DNA of 64,000 nucleotides, taken from NCBI RefSeq assembly GCF_012290005.1, contig NZ_JAAXMS010000002.1:620001-684000 (forward strand). Reading direction: 5' to 3'. The stretch is from Crateriforma spongiae. GTDB taxonomy: Bacteria > Planctomycetota > Planctomycetia > Pirellulales > Pirellulaceae. A program made the translations under genes and the position numbers. Below, piece by piece: positions 50,589 to 60,243 of this stretch. How positions within the stretch are numbered: the stretch's first letter is position 1; every line of letters starts with the position of its first letter. The notes beneath the pieces were generated by a model. That model saw only the letters and a list, made by a program, of their open reading frames with translations. It was not told where the DNA came from and made no database searches.

Positions 50589-52268
50589 ATGGGTACACAG
50601 TTCATTTATCAGATCGAAGGCCTGACCAAAAAGCATGGCCAGCGAACCGTTCTGGACAACGTCCACTTGGCGTTCTATCCGGGTGCCAAAATCGGCGTCC
50701 TGGGTCCCAACGGCGCCGGTAAGTCGACGCTGTTGCGGATCATGGCCGGCCAAGACAACGAATTCGATGGCACCGCGCGGCTGGGCAAAGGTTTCACCGC
50801 GGGCTATCTGCCACAGGAACCACCGCTGAATCCGGACAAGAATGTTTTCGAAAACGTTCAAGAAGCGGTCGCCGAACGTCAAGCCATTCTGGATCGCTAC
50901 AACGAAATCGGCGGTTTGCTGGGCGAAGTCACCGACGACGACCAGATGCAGAAACTGTGCGATGAAATGGCGGTGCTTCAAGACACCATCGACACGCACA
51001 ACCTGTGGGAACTGGACCGTCAAGTCGAAGTCGCGATGGAGGTCATGAACCTGCCGCCCAGTGACGCCGACGTGACCAAATTGTCGGGCGGCGAAAAACG
51101 CCGCGTTGCGATCTGCCAGTTGCTGATCCGCCAACCCGATCTGTTGTTGTTGGACGAACCGACCAACCACCTGGACGCCGAATCGGTGTTCTGGCTGGAA
51201 CAACACTTGGCAAAGTATCCCGGAACCGTCGTCGCAGTGACGCACGACCGTTACTTCTTGGATAACGTGGCCCAGTGGATTCTGGAAATCGACCGCGGCA
51301 AGGGGATCCCGTTCGAAGGCAACTACACCGCGTGGTTGGAAAACCGTGCCAAGCGGATGGCCTTGGAAGAACGTCAACAAAAGGCGCGGGAAAAAACCCT
51401 GTCTCGCGAACTGGAATGGATCCGCATGAGCCCGAAGGCTCGCCAAGCCAAAAGCAAGGCACGGATCAAGTCGTATGAACAGATGGCCGCTCAAGCGTTT
51501 GAAGACCGTCCCGACGAACTGGAAATCCAGATCCCCGCCAGCCGACCGCTGGGCGAAGTCGTCATCGAAGCCAACAACATCAGCAAGGCGTTCGGCGACA
51601 AGGTCTTGATCAAAGACCTGTCGTTTCGCTTGCCCCCGGGCGGAATCGTCGGCGTCATCGGCCCCAACGGGGCGGGCAAGACAACCCTATTCCGCATGTT
51701 GACCGGCCAGGACGAACCGGACGATGGTTCGATCCGTGTCGGTGAAACCGTCGACTTGGGCTACGTCGATCAATCCCGTGACGCATTGGATCCCGACAAG
51801 ACGGTGTATCAGGAAATCAGCGGCGGTTATGACAGCCTGGAAATGGGCGGCCGCCACCTGAATTCCCGTGCCTACGTGTCGCGTTTCAATTTCAAGAAGG
51901 CTGACCAAGAGAAAAAGGTCGGCACCCTATCGGGCGGGGAACGCAATCGTGTGCACTTGGCGTCGTTGCTGCGAAAAGGTTGCAACGTGCTGTTGTTGGA
52001 CGAACCGACCAATGACTTGGACGTCGACACCCTACGCGCCTTGGAGGAAGCGATCGCCAGTTTCGCCGGCTGTGTGGTCGTCACCAGCCACGACCGCTGG
52101 TTCCTGGATCGGCTTGCCACGCATATCCTGTCATTTGAAGGCGATGGCAACGTGACTTGGTTCGAAGGGAATTTTGACGACTACGAACGCAATCTCCGCG
52201 AACGACTGGGATCGGTCAGCGAAGAAGAATTCCGCAAGTCTCGCTACAAAAGCATCCACGCGACCTAG
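50589..52268 (+). CDS. ettA: Energy-dependent translational throttle protein EttA (ABC-F)
   Basis: 559 residues, two ABC domains in one chain and no membrane part. Walker A motifs are GPNGAGKS at about 39-46 and GPNGAGKT at about 358-365. Signatures are KLSGGEKRR and TLSGGERNR. Between them lies the charged ABC-F linker ([24 protein letters not shown], quoted only as a region near 255-280). EttA binds the ribosomal E site and gates elongation by ATP/ADP ratio. Length matches E. coli EttA. Confidence 0.95.
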   Translation: MGTQFIYQIEGLTKKHGQRTVLDNVHLAFYPGAKIGVLGPNGAGKSTLLRIMAGQDNEFDGTARLGKGFTAGYLPQEPPLNPDKNVFENVQEAVAERQAILDRYNEIGGLLGEVTDDDQMQKLCDEMAVLQDTIDTHNLWELDRQVEVAMEVMNLPPSDADVTKLSGGEKRRVAICQLLIRQPDLLLLDEPTNHLDAESVFWLEQHLAKYPGTVVAVTHDRYFLDNVAQWILEIDRGKGIPFEGNYTAWLENRAKRMALEERQQKAREKTLSRELEWIRMSPKARQAKSKARIKSYEQMAAQAFEDRPDELEIQIPASRPLGEVVIEANNISKAFGDKVLIKDLSFRLPPGGIVGVIGPNGAGKTTLFRMLTGQDEPDDGSIRVGETVDLGYVDQSRDALDPDKTVYQEISGGYDSLEMGGRHLNSRAYVSRFNFKKADQEKKVGTLSGGERNRVHLASLLRKGCNVLLLDEPTNDLDVDTLRALEEAIASFAGCVVVTSHDRWFLDRLATHILSFEGDGNVTWFEGNFDDYERNLRERLGSVSEEEFRKSRYKSIHAT

Positions 52269-52674
52269 CGAAATCTTGCCACCGCTTCGGCGCGACGGCA
52301 TCCCGATCGGGGCGTCGCCCGATTCCTGGTAACCGTGGCCGTGCCCGCGCGTTGCCAACCATTCGTGTTCCCCCCGACGCCGACGTTTGCGTGGGCGGGG
52401 GGGACACGTGAACGCCGTTGCGACCCGAATATCCCCGTTTGCCAACCGAATACAGAACGCGGCGATGGGGCGGATTCGATCGGCCGCTTTGGCGAACTTT
52501 GGGGCGAAGCAAGTCGCATGACGCCGGCTTTCCCCGTCACGGTCGACGGGACCAGCGAACCAATCCGCTGGTGCCCCGGACCTACTTGGCGTCGGCCGCG
52601 TGGCAACGTCCGCCCGCCTCCCTTCCATTTCCCCAACACCTTTCCCCTACCCCTATCAATAACCCGAAGAAGTC
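52269..52674. other. Intergenic region, no gene seen
   Basis: 406 bases between ettA and the small basic protein. Frames here are Arg/Pro-rich and look like chance. A G-rich run near 52396-52405 is the only notable composition. Confidence 0.4.
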
Positions 52675-52914
52675 ATGACGATTTTGCGAGTCGGCACGAA
52701 CGAAAAATACAGCGAAGGCTGGGACGCGATCTTTGGTGGCCAAACCGGCACCTCGTCCAAGTCGAGCAAGAAGAAGACCAAGACCACCAAGAAGGCGAAA
52801 GCTGCTAAGCCGAAAGCTACCAAAGCCAAGGCCGCCAAGTCGCAGCCCGCCAAAGCATCGGCCAAGAAGAAGACCGGGAAAAAGAAAGCCGGCAAGACCA
52901 AGTCGTCCAAGTAA
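52675..52914 (+). CDS. Small histone H1-like lysine/alanine-rich protein
   Basis: 79 residues. The first 22 are ordinary (MTILRVGTNEKYSEGWDAIF) and the rest is a Lys/Ala/Ser/Thr-rich tail with KAAKPKATKAKAAK-type repeats, as in the C-terminal tails of histone H1-like proteins. It probably binds nucleic acid. A longer frame opening at 52733 in another phase overlaps it, but that phase is the upstream extension of the 1373-residue gene and is Arg/Pro-rich there. The conserved-looking N-terminus argues that this is the real frame. Confidence 0.75.
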   Translation: MTILRVGTNEKYSEGWDAIFGGQTGTSSKSSKKKTKTTKKAKAAKPKATKAKAAKSQPAKASAKKKTGKKKAGKTKSSK

Positions 52915-53038
52915 GCGAAGCCCCTGCCCCCGGATACCAGATCCACATCGTCCTGCCCCGCCCCACGATCCCCTGCCCCCGTGGCTTGAATCTTGCCCCC
53001 AGCCACTAACCATCACCTCGAGTGATCCCCTTCGTCCC

Positions 53039-56000
53039 ATGTTGCTACCCGCCGTACCGGAGAATCTTCGTGATCCGCTGCAGCGTCTTGCCGGGTACCT
53101 GAATTTTTCCTCGGGAAAGACAGACCTGACAACGCTGGCCGCTTGGAACACGGTCTACGGTGAGGCGATCGGTGAGAACGCATTGATCGGGATGCCGGGA
53201 TGGCTGGTGCTTAAGGAATGGCTTCGCAACACGCTGCGGCAGCTGAAGAAGGACCAAGCCGCATTCGCCGATCACCAACAAGCCGACCGTGTCGTGCGGT
53301 TGCTATGGAGCGAATTGCTGCCGGCCTATTTGGACTTCCACAGCGACCTGCTCTTTCATCAAGAGCCCGAAGACGTATTCAACGGGTTCTTTCTGGCCAA
53401 GGCGGCTGAGGCGATCCTGTGCCATTTGGATCGTGGCAACGACGCCGATGTCGTCACTGCTTCGATCGATCGGCTGAACGACTATGTGGGTTATCGCCCG
53501 GTCGCCACGTTGGAAAACCGGCGTGGCGAACCGTACCCCCACGAATTCGTCCGCCCGATTCCGCTGTATTTGCGCGACGTCGGTGTTTCGGCCGGTCCGT
53601 ACCAGGCGATCATCGAACTGACCCTGCAAACGCTACGGGATACCGACGAATCGATTTGTCGCGCCGCGGGCCTGGACCTGGATCGTCTGGATGAATTGGC
53701 ATTCGATCCGCGAGCCTATGACTTTGATCACCCCGTCAATCGACGCCCCAACTATCACTTCGGTGGTTGGGATGATCGCAGCGTCGGAGACGACGGATGC
53801 TTTCACCGGTTTGTGCTGCGGCAGGTCACACTCAATGCGTTGCTGGATCGGGTCAACGAGCCTTCGGAACTGAGCCGCGAGGAATTGCTGGTCGAATCGG
53901 CATCGGTCCTGGCCGGCACGATCCTGATGGCTTCCGGAATCAGCGGCTGGGGGCCGGCGGCATATGGCAGCGAAATCACATTGGGTTCGTTGATGAAACC
54001 CATCGCGGGATATCGCGATGCGTTCTACAAAGATCGCTTGACCCAGATCGCCCCCGACCATGCCCAGCGGTTGGTGTCCGAACAACAAACGCATCACCAA
54101 CCTTTCGGCGCCGCACGACAGTACCTGAACGCTTCGCTGGCCAAACGTCGCGCGACACAGGTCCAGCACGCCCAACTGGCACGTTTGTACGCCCGCATGG
54201 GATATCCCGACGCCGCTAAACGACAATCCGATGTCGTGGCGGTTCCGTCGGCCCGGCTGCTGTCCAAGATTGATTGTGACGTCACCGCGGGTTTGCGAGC
54301 CCTGCGTGCCGGTCGGCTGTCGGTTGCGGTCGACGTTGTTGATGACGCATTCCAACGTTTGCAGCGGGCCATTCAATGCGGCGCCCTGATCGACCCGTGG
54401 GACATCCTGGGATTCGGTGGCAATTTTTCGCTGTACCCCGGGCCGGAAAACTCGGTCCACGATGGGCGGGTCGATGACATCCTGTATGTGATGGACCAGC
54501 TTTTCGGATACATCGCGCGTGTCTGGAGCGAAGCGGCGGCACGCGACGAAACCGAAGCCTACGATCATCTGGAAAAACTGTATCGACGGATCGCCGAATG
54601 GTGGCGTCAATTCGCCGCGCACACGATCGATTCGATCGAAGCGACCGATCCGCTGGAATCCTACGAGTCGGCTAAGTTGGTTTCGCGTGCCTTGCGTCTT
54701 TGGCACCGCGGCGGTGCGGCGGCGGGAGATGTGAAATTCTGGGCGCCACACGCCGACCTGTTCGATTCGCCGCGTGCTTACACGTTGGTCATCTCGGCTC
54801 TGTTGGAACGAATGGACTTTGTTCCCGCGATGGCGTTGTTGGTTCACTGGCTGGGTCGGGCCGACGAAATTGGTCTTTCCCAAGGCGGTAGTTCGCTGCC
54901 GCGGTTGTCCGAACGCTGGCTGCTGCGCGTCCGCGGTCAGCAAACGGCCACGACCGATGCCGATGGATCGGAAACCGACACGGCGAACGATTCGGTACCG
55001 CCGGACTGGGCATTGGTTCGAAAACTGTTCGACTACTACGAAGCCAACGCGGAACAGTATTGGTCGGCGCCTGAATTCAACTTGGGCAGCAACGGCCACC
55101 GCAAATCCCGTGATTCGGTCGATTGGAATGCGGAACTGACCGCAGCCAACGAAGCGGACGGATGGGACGAAGACGACCAGGAAGAAAACCCGTACGCCGC
55201 AGCCTACGAAAACGTCACCTACGAAGATTCCACTGACGACGGCAATGAAGGGGCCGTCTTTGAGTTCGGCGAAGAAAACGGCAGCCAGACCGAACTGCAA
55301 AGCGAATCGAAACGTCTGACCGAACACTTGGCCTTCTTGCAATCCCTGGCACGCATGTGGGCGTTGGCCGCCGACATGCTGGTCAGCCGACACGCCAGCA
55401 AACCAGACGATGCACCCGAGGAAAGCTTGGACTACCTGACGTCCTGGGCCGACCGCGCAAGGGAAAACCGCATCGGATTGCTGGAACTGTTGGATGACAT
55501 TCGCAACTACAAAATCAAACCCGCCGGGACCGACAAGGAATCCATGAAAGCGTACGACCGGACACGGTTGTTACGTGATTCTTTGATGGAACGAGTCATC
55601 GGCACGGCGGTCGAAATGAGTGACACGCGTCGCTTGCTGTGCGCCGCAATTGACGCGATGTCGGGCAAACCGGACGGCGAGATCACCGATCGGTTCCCCG
55701 AGGATGATCCGCAAGCGGTCGCATTGTTTGCGGCACTAATTTCCGGAAACTCAGAAAACGCCAGGCTGTTGTTTCCCGAATTCCTGGATGTCATCCACAA
55801 CAAAAGCCTGCTGTACATTCCACTGTCGCGTGGTGGTGATCCCGTCAAAATCTATGTCGCGCGATTGCGGCAACGCGTCTTGCGGCACTTAGTCCATTGG
55901 CTGCCGCGACGCGGACTGATCATTGAAACGTGCCGCTTGATCGAAACGGCACGGCTGATGGAACAGCATCATCCGATCGGCGTCGGCGCGGTCACCGAGT

Positions 56001-57160
56001 TTGACGGTTTGTTCGCCGACGGTTTTCGCGCGTTGGTTTCCACCGTGGTGCACTCGGTGCGTCAAGCTCACCAAACATCCTCATCGGAACGAACCGACGT
56101 CGATGAAAAAGCGGTCAAGGCGCGACGTGATTTGGCGATCGGTCACGACCGACGCTTGGCCGAACAATTGATCCCTGCGCTCGAACGCTTGACCGAGATC
56201 ATGCTGGGCAGTTGGCTGGAACACAGCAAGACGCTGCGGCTATCCCCGCTGGAAACCGTGACCGATCCCCGGAAATGGGATTCGCTGGTGTCGTTCATCG
56301 ATCGTTACGGCGATCCGTTGTTCACGCAGGTCTTTTTGCAATTGGGCAACATCCGTGCTGTATTGCACCAAGGCGTTTCGTCGTGGTTGCAGCGCGCGAT
56401 CAAGGAAGGCGACGATTCACTGCAAGACACGCGATTGTTCGACGATCTGTTGTCTGGCCAAACCACCGTCGACGCCGCATCGCGGGCGATCACGCTGGTC
56501 TACGAATCGGTGTTCGACCACCATGCCGAATACCTGGACTACAACAGCACCACGACGCAAAGTGATCGTGGCGAACTGATTTACATGTTCTTGGATTTCT
56601 TGCGACTCCGGGCTCGCTACGAACGAATCGCTTGGAACCTGAAGCCCGTCATGTGGGCACACGAAGTCTTGGTGCACGCGGGAATGGATCAGGCCGCCAT
56701 GATCTGGCGACGTTCGCTAAGCGAGCGGATCGGCAGCGAAGCCGAGGTCTACGTTCAAAAATTACAGAAGCTGCAAAAAGAATACGCGATGCGAATGCCG
56801 ACCGTCGCCGACCGCATCAGCGAACGCTTCGCGCGTCCCATGACCATCGACCGCATGCGTGCCTTGGTCGCACCGTCGCTGGACGCCGCCGAAGATGACA
56901 CGTTGTGCACCGAGTTCGAACTGCTGGAAAAAGAAGCCGAACAGTTGGCCGAAACGCCCGCCGGCGTCGGTTTGGATACACCGGCATGGTTGACCGCACT
57001 GGAAAACGAAGTTGAAAAGCTAGCAAAACAAGCGGCGGCTAGTGAGATCGATCCGCAAGCTTTGATGACCATTCGCTACGTCACGCTGTCGTTGGACGAA
57101 TTGAACAATCAGTTGGCCGTTGCCAGCACGCAAGGCCGGCGTTTGCCACACCGACGATAA
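53039..57160 (+). CDS. Very large protein of unknown function
   Basis: 1373 residues from the ATG at 53039 (MLLPAVPENLRDPLQRLAGYL); the 102 codons upstream in this phase overlap the small basic protein and look non-coding. The protein is mostly helical, with no signal peptide or membrane segment. An acidic insert lies at about 700-755 (DEDDQEENPYAAAYE, DDGNEGAVFEFGEEN). Segments such as AQLARLYARMGYPDAAKRQ resemble a TPR unit. No catalytic motif was recognised. It starts 124 bases after the basic protein on the same strand. Confidence 0.85.
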   Translation: MLLPAVPENLRDPLQRLAGYLNFSSGKTDLTTLAAWNTVYGEAIGENALIGMPGWLVLKEWLRNTLRQLKKDQAAFADHQQADRVVRLLWSELLPAYLDFHSDLLFHQEPEDVFNGFFLAKAAEAILCHLDRGNDADVVTASIDRLNDYVGYRPVATLENRRGEPYPHEFVRPIPLYLRDVGVSAGPYQAIIELTLQTLRDTDESICRAAGLDLDRLDELAFDPRAYDFDHPVNRRPNYHFGGWDDRSVGDDGCFHRFVLRQVTLNALLDRVNEPSELSREELLVESASVLAGTILMASGISGWGPAAYGSEITLGSLMKPIAGYRDAFYKDRLTQIAPDHAQRLVSEQQTHHQPFGAARQYLNASLAKRRATQVQHAQLARLYARMGYPDAAKRQSDVVAVPSARLLSKIDCDVTAGLRALRAGRLSVAVDVVDDAFQRLQRAIQCGALIDPWDILGFGGNFSLYPGPENSVHDGRVDDILYVMDQLFGYIARVWSEAAARDETEAYDHLEKLYRRIAEWWRQFAAHTIDSIEATDPLESYESAKLVSRALRLWHRGGAAAGDVKFWAPHADLFDSPRAYTLVISALLERMDFVPAMALLVHWLGRADEIGLSQGGSSLPRLSERWLLRVRGQQTATTDADGSETDTANDSVPPDWALVRKLFDYYEANAEQYWSAPEFNLGSNGHRKSRDSVDWNAELTAANEADGWDEDDQEENPYAAAYENVTYEDSTDDGNEGAVFEFGEENGSQTELQSESKRLTEHLAFLQSLARMWALAADMLVSRHASKPDDAPEESLDYLTSWADRARENRIGLLELLDDIRNYKIKPAGTDKESMKAYDRTRLLRDSLMERVIGTAVEMSDTRRLLCAAIDAMSGKPDGEITDRFPEDDPQAVALFAALISGNSENARLLFPEFLDVIHNKSLLYIPLSRGGDPVKIYVARLRQRVLRHLVHWLPRRGLIIETCRLIETARLMEQHHPIGVGAVTEFDGLFADGFRALVSTVVHSVRQAHQTSSSERTDVDEKAVKARRDLAIGHDRRLAEQLIPALERLTEIMLGSWLEHSKTLRLSPLETVTDPRKWDSLVSFIDRYGDPLFTQVFLQLGNIRAVLHQGVSSWLQRAIKEGDDSLQDTRLFDDLLSGQTTVDAASRAITLVYESVFDHHAEYLDYNSTTTQSDRGELIYMFLDFLRLRARYERIAWNLKPVMWAHEVLVHAGMDQAAMIWRRSLSERIGSEAEVYVQKLQKLQKEYAMRMPTVADRISERFARPMTIDRMRALVAPSLDAAEDDTLCTEFELLEKEAEQLAETPAGVGLDTPAWLTALENEVEKLAKQAAASEIDPQALMTIRYVTLSLDELNNQLAVASTQGRRLPHRR

Positions 57161-57215
57161 CGCCCCGCTCCGGTGAATCCTTCCGTTTGTCGCATCAAAA
57201 CTTGTCACCGAAACT

Positions 57216-57242
57216 TTTGGCGTCGGTCGTTTTGACGCCAAA
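57216..57242. terminator. Hairpin after the 1373-residue gene
   Basis: TTTGGCGTC (57216-57224) pairs with GACGCCAAA (57234-57242) around a nine-base loop, about 56 bases after the stop. No T run follows, so its role as a terminator is uncertain. Confidence 0.4.
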
Positions 57243-57257
57243 CAAATCTTTACAATG

Positions 57258-57385
57258 ATCGCGACGACAGGCATACTCCTGCCGCTGACATCAGCGGCAC
57301 GACGAACCAGGGACGCAACCGTAAACGGTCGCCACGCCCCGGAAAGAAACTCAGCTCGGACGACGGGAGATCGACACTCGCACGG
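57258..57385 (+). promoter_or_regulatory. Possibly structured 5' leader of the TIM-barrel gene
   Basis: The leader contains the inverted repeat GCCGCTGACATCAGCGGC, then CCAGGGACGCAACCGTAAACGGT in two parts: a GGGACGCAA block and the hairpin ACCGTAAACGGT. The GGGACGCAA block recalls the core of GEMM-I riboswitches, but the rest of that consensus was not seen. Only the repeats are observed; a riboswitch role is a guess. Confidence 0.3.
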
Positions 57386-58213
57386 ATGAACACGTTAGCG
57401 ATCAATCAGCTTTCGACGCTTCGCTGGGACATGCAGGATGACGCCCTGGCGTACGCGAATCGAGGCTTCAGCGGCATCGGAATTTATCGTCCCAAGCTGG
57501 AGGACTTCGGCTTGGACCGGACGGTTGAACTATTGGCCGAATCGTCGCTGAGCGCCACGTCGCTCAGTTGGGCCGGTGGTTTTACCGGCAGCGACGGCCG
57601 TCGGTTCGACGAGGCTGTTGACGATGCCATGGTCGCCATTCGTGAAGCAGCGAACTTACGTGCCGGCACCCTGATCGTTCTCGCAGGCGGCCGCAACAAT
57701 CACATCCGCAATCACGTGCGACGCACCTTGCTGGAAGCACTGCGACGTGTCAGCTGCGTGGCCGAAGAATTCGGCGTCACCCTGTCGTTGGAGCCGATTC
57801 ATCCCGGGTGCGGTTACGAATGGTCGTTCATCAACGACCTGGAATCTTGCCTGGAAATCATCGACGCGGTGGGCAGCCCCAACCTGGGCGTGACGTTGGA
57901 TACGTATCATGTCGGGATGGACGACGACATCGTCCGCTGGTTACCGGACGTGATCCCGCACCTGCGTCTGTTGCAGCTTGGCGACGGCCATCATTGCCCG
58001 CTGGGCGAAATGAATCGTTGCTTGTTGGGCGAAGGCAACGTCCCAATTGCGACGTTGTTGCAAACGCTGCGGATGCACAACTATCGCGGTCCGATCGAAG
58101 TCGAAGTCATCGGCGAAGACGTCGAAACGCTTCAGTACGATTGCATCCTGGATCACGCGAAAGGGTTCTTGGATCGCGTGTTGCCCGATGCCACCCGAGC
58201 GACGCTTTCCTAA
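57386..58213 (+). CDS. Sugar phosphate isomerase/epimerase-like TIM-barrel protein
   Basis: 275 residues, xylose-isomerase-like (AP endonuclease 2) family. Putative metal ligands lie on strands LSLEPIHPG (Glu), VTLDTYHVG (Asp/His), LLQLGDGHH and IEVEVIGED (Glu). The N-terminus (TLRWDMQDDALAYANRGFSGIGIY) is typical of these isomerases. The substrate is unknown. A hairpin follows the stop. The gene stands alone behind a leader that may be structured. Confidence 0.88.
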   Translation: MNTLAINQLSTLRWDMQDDALAYANRGFSGIGIYRPKLEDFGLDRTVELLAESSLSATSLSWAGGFTGSDGRRFDEAVDDAMVAIREAANLRAGTLIVLAGGRNNHIRNHVRRTLLEALRRVSCVAEEFGVTLSLEPIHPGCGYEWSFINDLESCLEIIDAVGSPNLGVTLDTYHVGMDDDIVRWLPDVIPHLRLLQLGDGHHCPLGEMNRCLLGEGNVPIATLLQTLRMHNYRGPIEVEVIGEDVETLQYDCILDHAKGFLDRVLPDATRATLS

Positions 58214-58238
58214 CCGATCGGTGCACGCGACCGATCGG
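58214..58238. terminator. Hairpin after the TIM-barrel gene
   Basis: CCGATCGGT (58214-58222) pairs with ACCGATCGG (58230-58238) directly after the stop. Only three T follow, at 58241-58243. Confidence 0.4.
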
Positions 58239-58270
58239 CGTTTCGCAGCACTGTCAGGTGGCAGGCCAAA

Positions 58271-58678
58271 TCAACGGCTTGCCGGCTTTTCGGCCCACAA
58301 CGCTTTGCGTTGATCCTCTGGCAGCCAACGCCGGTTCTGTTTCTCCGGATCTTTCTGTGTCCACGTTTCGCGAAACTGGCTGGCTTCGACTCTTCGAATG
58401 CTGCCGTTTTCACGCCACGACGCAAAATAGCCTCGCGGATTCCACGAACGCTTGGGCAGATGATCGGCTGACTTGATCAATCGCCACGAACGCACCAAGA
58501 AACGATTCTGTTGATCGGACCAATCGTAAAAGATCAGTTGCCGAAAGACTTCGCGGCCTTCTTCGTCGACGAAATGATTCAGTTCAATCAAGTCGACGCG
58601 GGCCACTTGGCGGTGAGCCGAAGAAGCTGATTGCAGACCGGCTGCGGCGATCAAATAGACCGTAAAGATCGATGACAT
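58271..58678 (-). CDS. Small unknown protein with N-terminal signal-like segment
   Basis: 135 residues. GGGAGG sits just upstream of the ATG at 58678. A short hydrophobic N-terminus (SSIFTVYLIAAAGLQSASS) could be a signal peptide. The rest is compact and rich in Trp, Arg and Asp (LNHFVDEEGREVFRQLIFYDW, quoted as the main block; then REN, RETWTQKDPEKQNRRWLP). It looks like a conserved small protein. No function is assigned. It converges on the TIM-barrel gene. Confidence 0.7.
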   Translation of the reverse strand: MSSIFTVYLIAAAGLQSASSAHRQVARVDLIELNHFVDEEGREVFRQLIFYDWSDQQNRFLVRSWRLIKSADHLPKRSWNPRGYFASWRENGSIRRVEASQFRETWTQKDPEKQNRRWLPEDQRKALWAEKPASR

Positions 58679-59195
58679 GTTTTGCCTCCCAACGTGTCAG
58701 GGGAAGGCCATCGCCCGGCAACCACTGGCGGTCGGCCGGTGCCCGGTGCCGCGTTCCAGATCAAGGAAACGCCGACGTTCCGCACGGCCCATTCCTGCGG
58801 GGATACCAAAGATAATTGCCAGACGTAAATAGCGTGAAATCCGCATGGCCCCCGTGGCGACACCAATGCGCGCTGAGGCGGAAATGGGGTCCCTTGTTTT
58901 TTTCATGTCCCCTTTTTTCGTCGAACTAGAATGCGACGTGGTCGCTTCGACGACGGTGGTTGGGCGATGATCCCCGATATCGCCAGATACACCACCCGGT
59001 GTAAATTGATAGCCACGGCTTTGATGGCCGGACTCCACCCACCGTAGCAGTGTTTGGTGTTGATCGCGAACTTGGCTCAGGCGGCCCCTTTTCCAGCCTG
59101 CGTGACGGATGCCGAAACGGCCGCGATCGACCGGACCAAACACTGTCCCCTACTTTTCCTATTCTTTCTCGATCGAAATCCCAGGATGCATCGCG
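58679..59195. other. Intergenic region between divergent small genes
   Basis: 517 bases. A 69-codon minus-strand frame (58697-58906) was considered, but its ribosome binding site is too close to the ATG and its end is Arg/Pro/Gly-rich. No RNA gene was recognised. Two promoters should lie here. Confidence 0.4.
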
Positions 59196-59423
59196 ATGCA
59201 ATTCATCGAGCTGACCGGCAAGACGCTGCTTGACGTTGTGAACGAAGGCGAAATCGACTTCAAAGAGTTGCATCAAGCCGGCGTGACCGGTGATTCCATC
59301 GTCCGCATCAACAAGTACGGCGAAATCGAATTGCGTCGCGCCGATGGCTGGGTTTTGGTGGGCGGATTGCTGGGAAATTTCGAAGAACGTTTGCGACGGC
59401 TGACCGGTCTGGATTGGGCCTGA
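59196..59423 (+). CDS. Small unknown protein
   Basis: 75 residues from the ATG at 59196, with AGGA at 59183-59186. The frame upstream to 59109 lacks a ribosome binding site. The product (MQFIELTGKTLLDVVNEGEI, then DSIVRINKYGEIELRRADGW) is ordinary in composition and compact, likely an alpha/beta domain. It converges with the MfnB-like gene, whose stop is 28 bases away. No function is assigned. Confidence 0.65.
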   Translation: MQFIELTGKTLLDVVNEGEIDFKELHQAGVTGDSIVRINKYGEIELRRADGWVLVGGLLGNFEERLRRLTGLDWA

Positions 59424-59451
59424 CATCGCGCCCTTTTTCCCAGGTCTTGTT

Positions 59452-60243
59452 TCACGGATTTTTGTTCCGACACAGCGCGACCTGACGACGCCAACGATCC
59501 ACACGCTGGCGATCGATCGGGCGAACTCGGTTGCCCCCGCACACGTCACCACGCACGCCAAAACCGTCCGGCAAACAACCTCGGCTGGCGAATCCCGTCA
59601 CATCCGTCATCTTCAAACGCCCGGCGGCCATCCAGCGGATACCGGTCTGTCGCGAACGCTGGTGCAAACGGGCCATGCCGTGCCACCCCATCAACTGGAT
59701 CGATGACGCGGACGTCTTGTCGAAAGTGTCGACCAAAAACCGAGTCATCCCCGCGTACAGCGCCGCCATCAGCACCTGGTCCCAGGGAAGACATTTCGCG
59801 GCTTGGTGATCCGCATAGGCAACCGCAACCAGCTGCGTGTGTGGCGAAAGATCGTTTCGAATCTGGTCCCAAAGCCGGATCAATTCGGCTCGGGAACCGC
59901 AACCCGATGGGCCGACCTTGGCGTAGGCGAATTCGGGCGGGACCGACGCCGCCACGTCACGTGCCTGGTCCGTTTCCCCAAGGGCAGCAGACAATCGCGG
60001 AACGTTGGATGGTCCACCGTGGGTGCTGGTCCCGATTTGACACGCAGCCCTTTGCCACAAGGCCGGCGATACTGGTGCCAATGGACCGCGTGAAGGCGAT
60101 TTGAAGTCCAATAGATCCACGTTAGCGTCGATCGCCGCAATCGCTTCTGGCCAATCCTGCACGCTGACCAACAATTGTGGGACGTTATTGCCGCTGGCGT
60201 TGTCGATCTCGCCGGTCGCCGATTGCATCATCACAGCGGTCAT
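59452..60243 (-). CDS. MfnB-like (5-formylfuran-3-yl)methyl phosphate synthase
   Basis: 263 residues from the ATG at 60243; an upstream extension to 60324 is Arg/Ser-rich and not used. The N-terminus (QLLVSVQDWPEAIAAIDANVDLLDFKSPSRGPL, read in two parts) matches the start of MfnB/DUF556, whose Schiff-base lysine lies in the DFKSP block. Later blocks are AKVGPSGC, VAVAYADHQAA, AGMTRFLVDTFDK, MAAGRLKMTD and GVRGDVCGGNR. MfnB makes the furan precursor of methanofuran; in planctomycetes it goes with tetrahydromethanopterin-linked C1 genes. Substrate specificity is inferred. Confidence 0.82.
   Translation of the reverse strand: MTAVMMQSATGEIDNASGNNVPQLLVSVQDWPEAIAAIDANVDLLDFKSPSRGPLAPVSPALWQRAACQIGTSTHGGPSNVPRLSAALGETDQARDVAASVPPEFAYAKVGPSGCGSRAELIRLWDQIRNDLSPHTQLVAVAYADHQAAKCLPWDQVLMAALYAGMTRFLVDTFDKTSASSIQLMGWHGMARLHQRSRQTGIRWMAAGRLKMTDVTGFASRGCLPDGFGVRGDVCGGNRVRPIDRQRVDRWRRQVALCRNKNP

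Noticed and set aside
52733-53038. Upstream extension of the 1373-residue gene
   Set aside because: It overlaps the small H1-like gene in another phase and is Arg/Pro-rich there.
53633-55393. 586-codon minus-strand frame inside the 1373-residue gene
   Set aside because: Antisense shadow; the plus-strand frame is continuous for over 4 kb with better composition.
58697-58906. 69-codon minus-strand frame after a G-rich stretch
   Set aside because: The purine run abuts the ATG too closely for a ribosome binding site and the product ends in low-complexity Arg/Gly/Pro.
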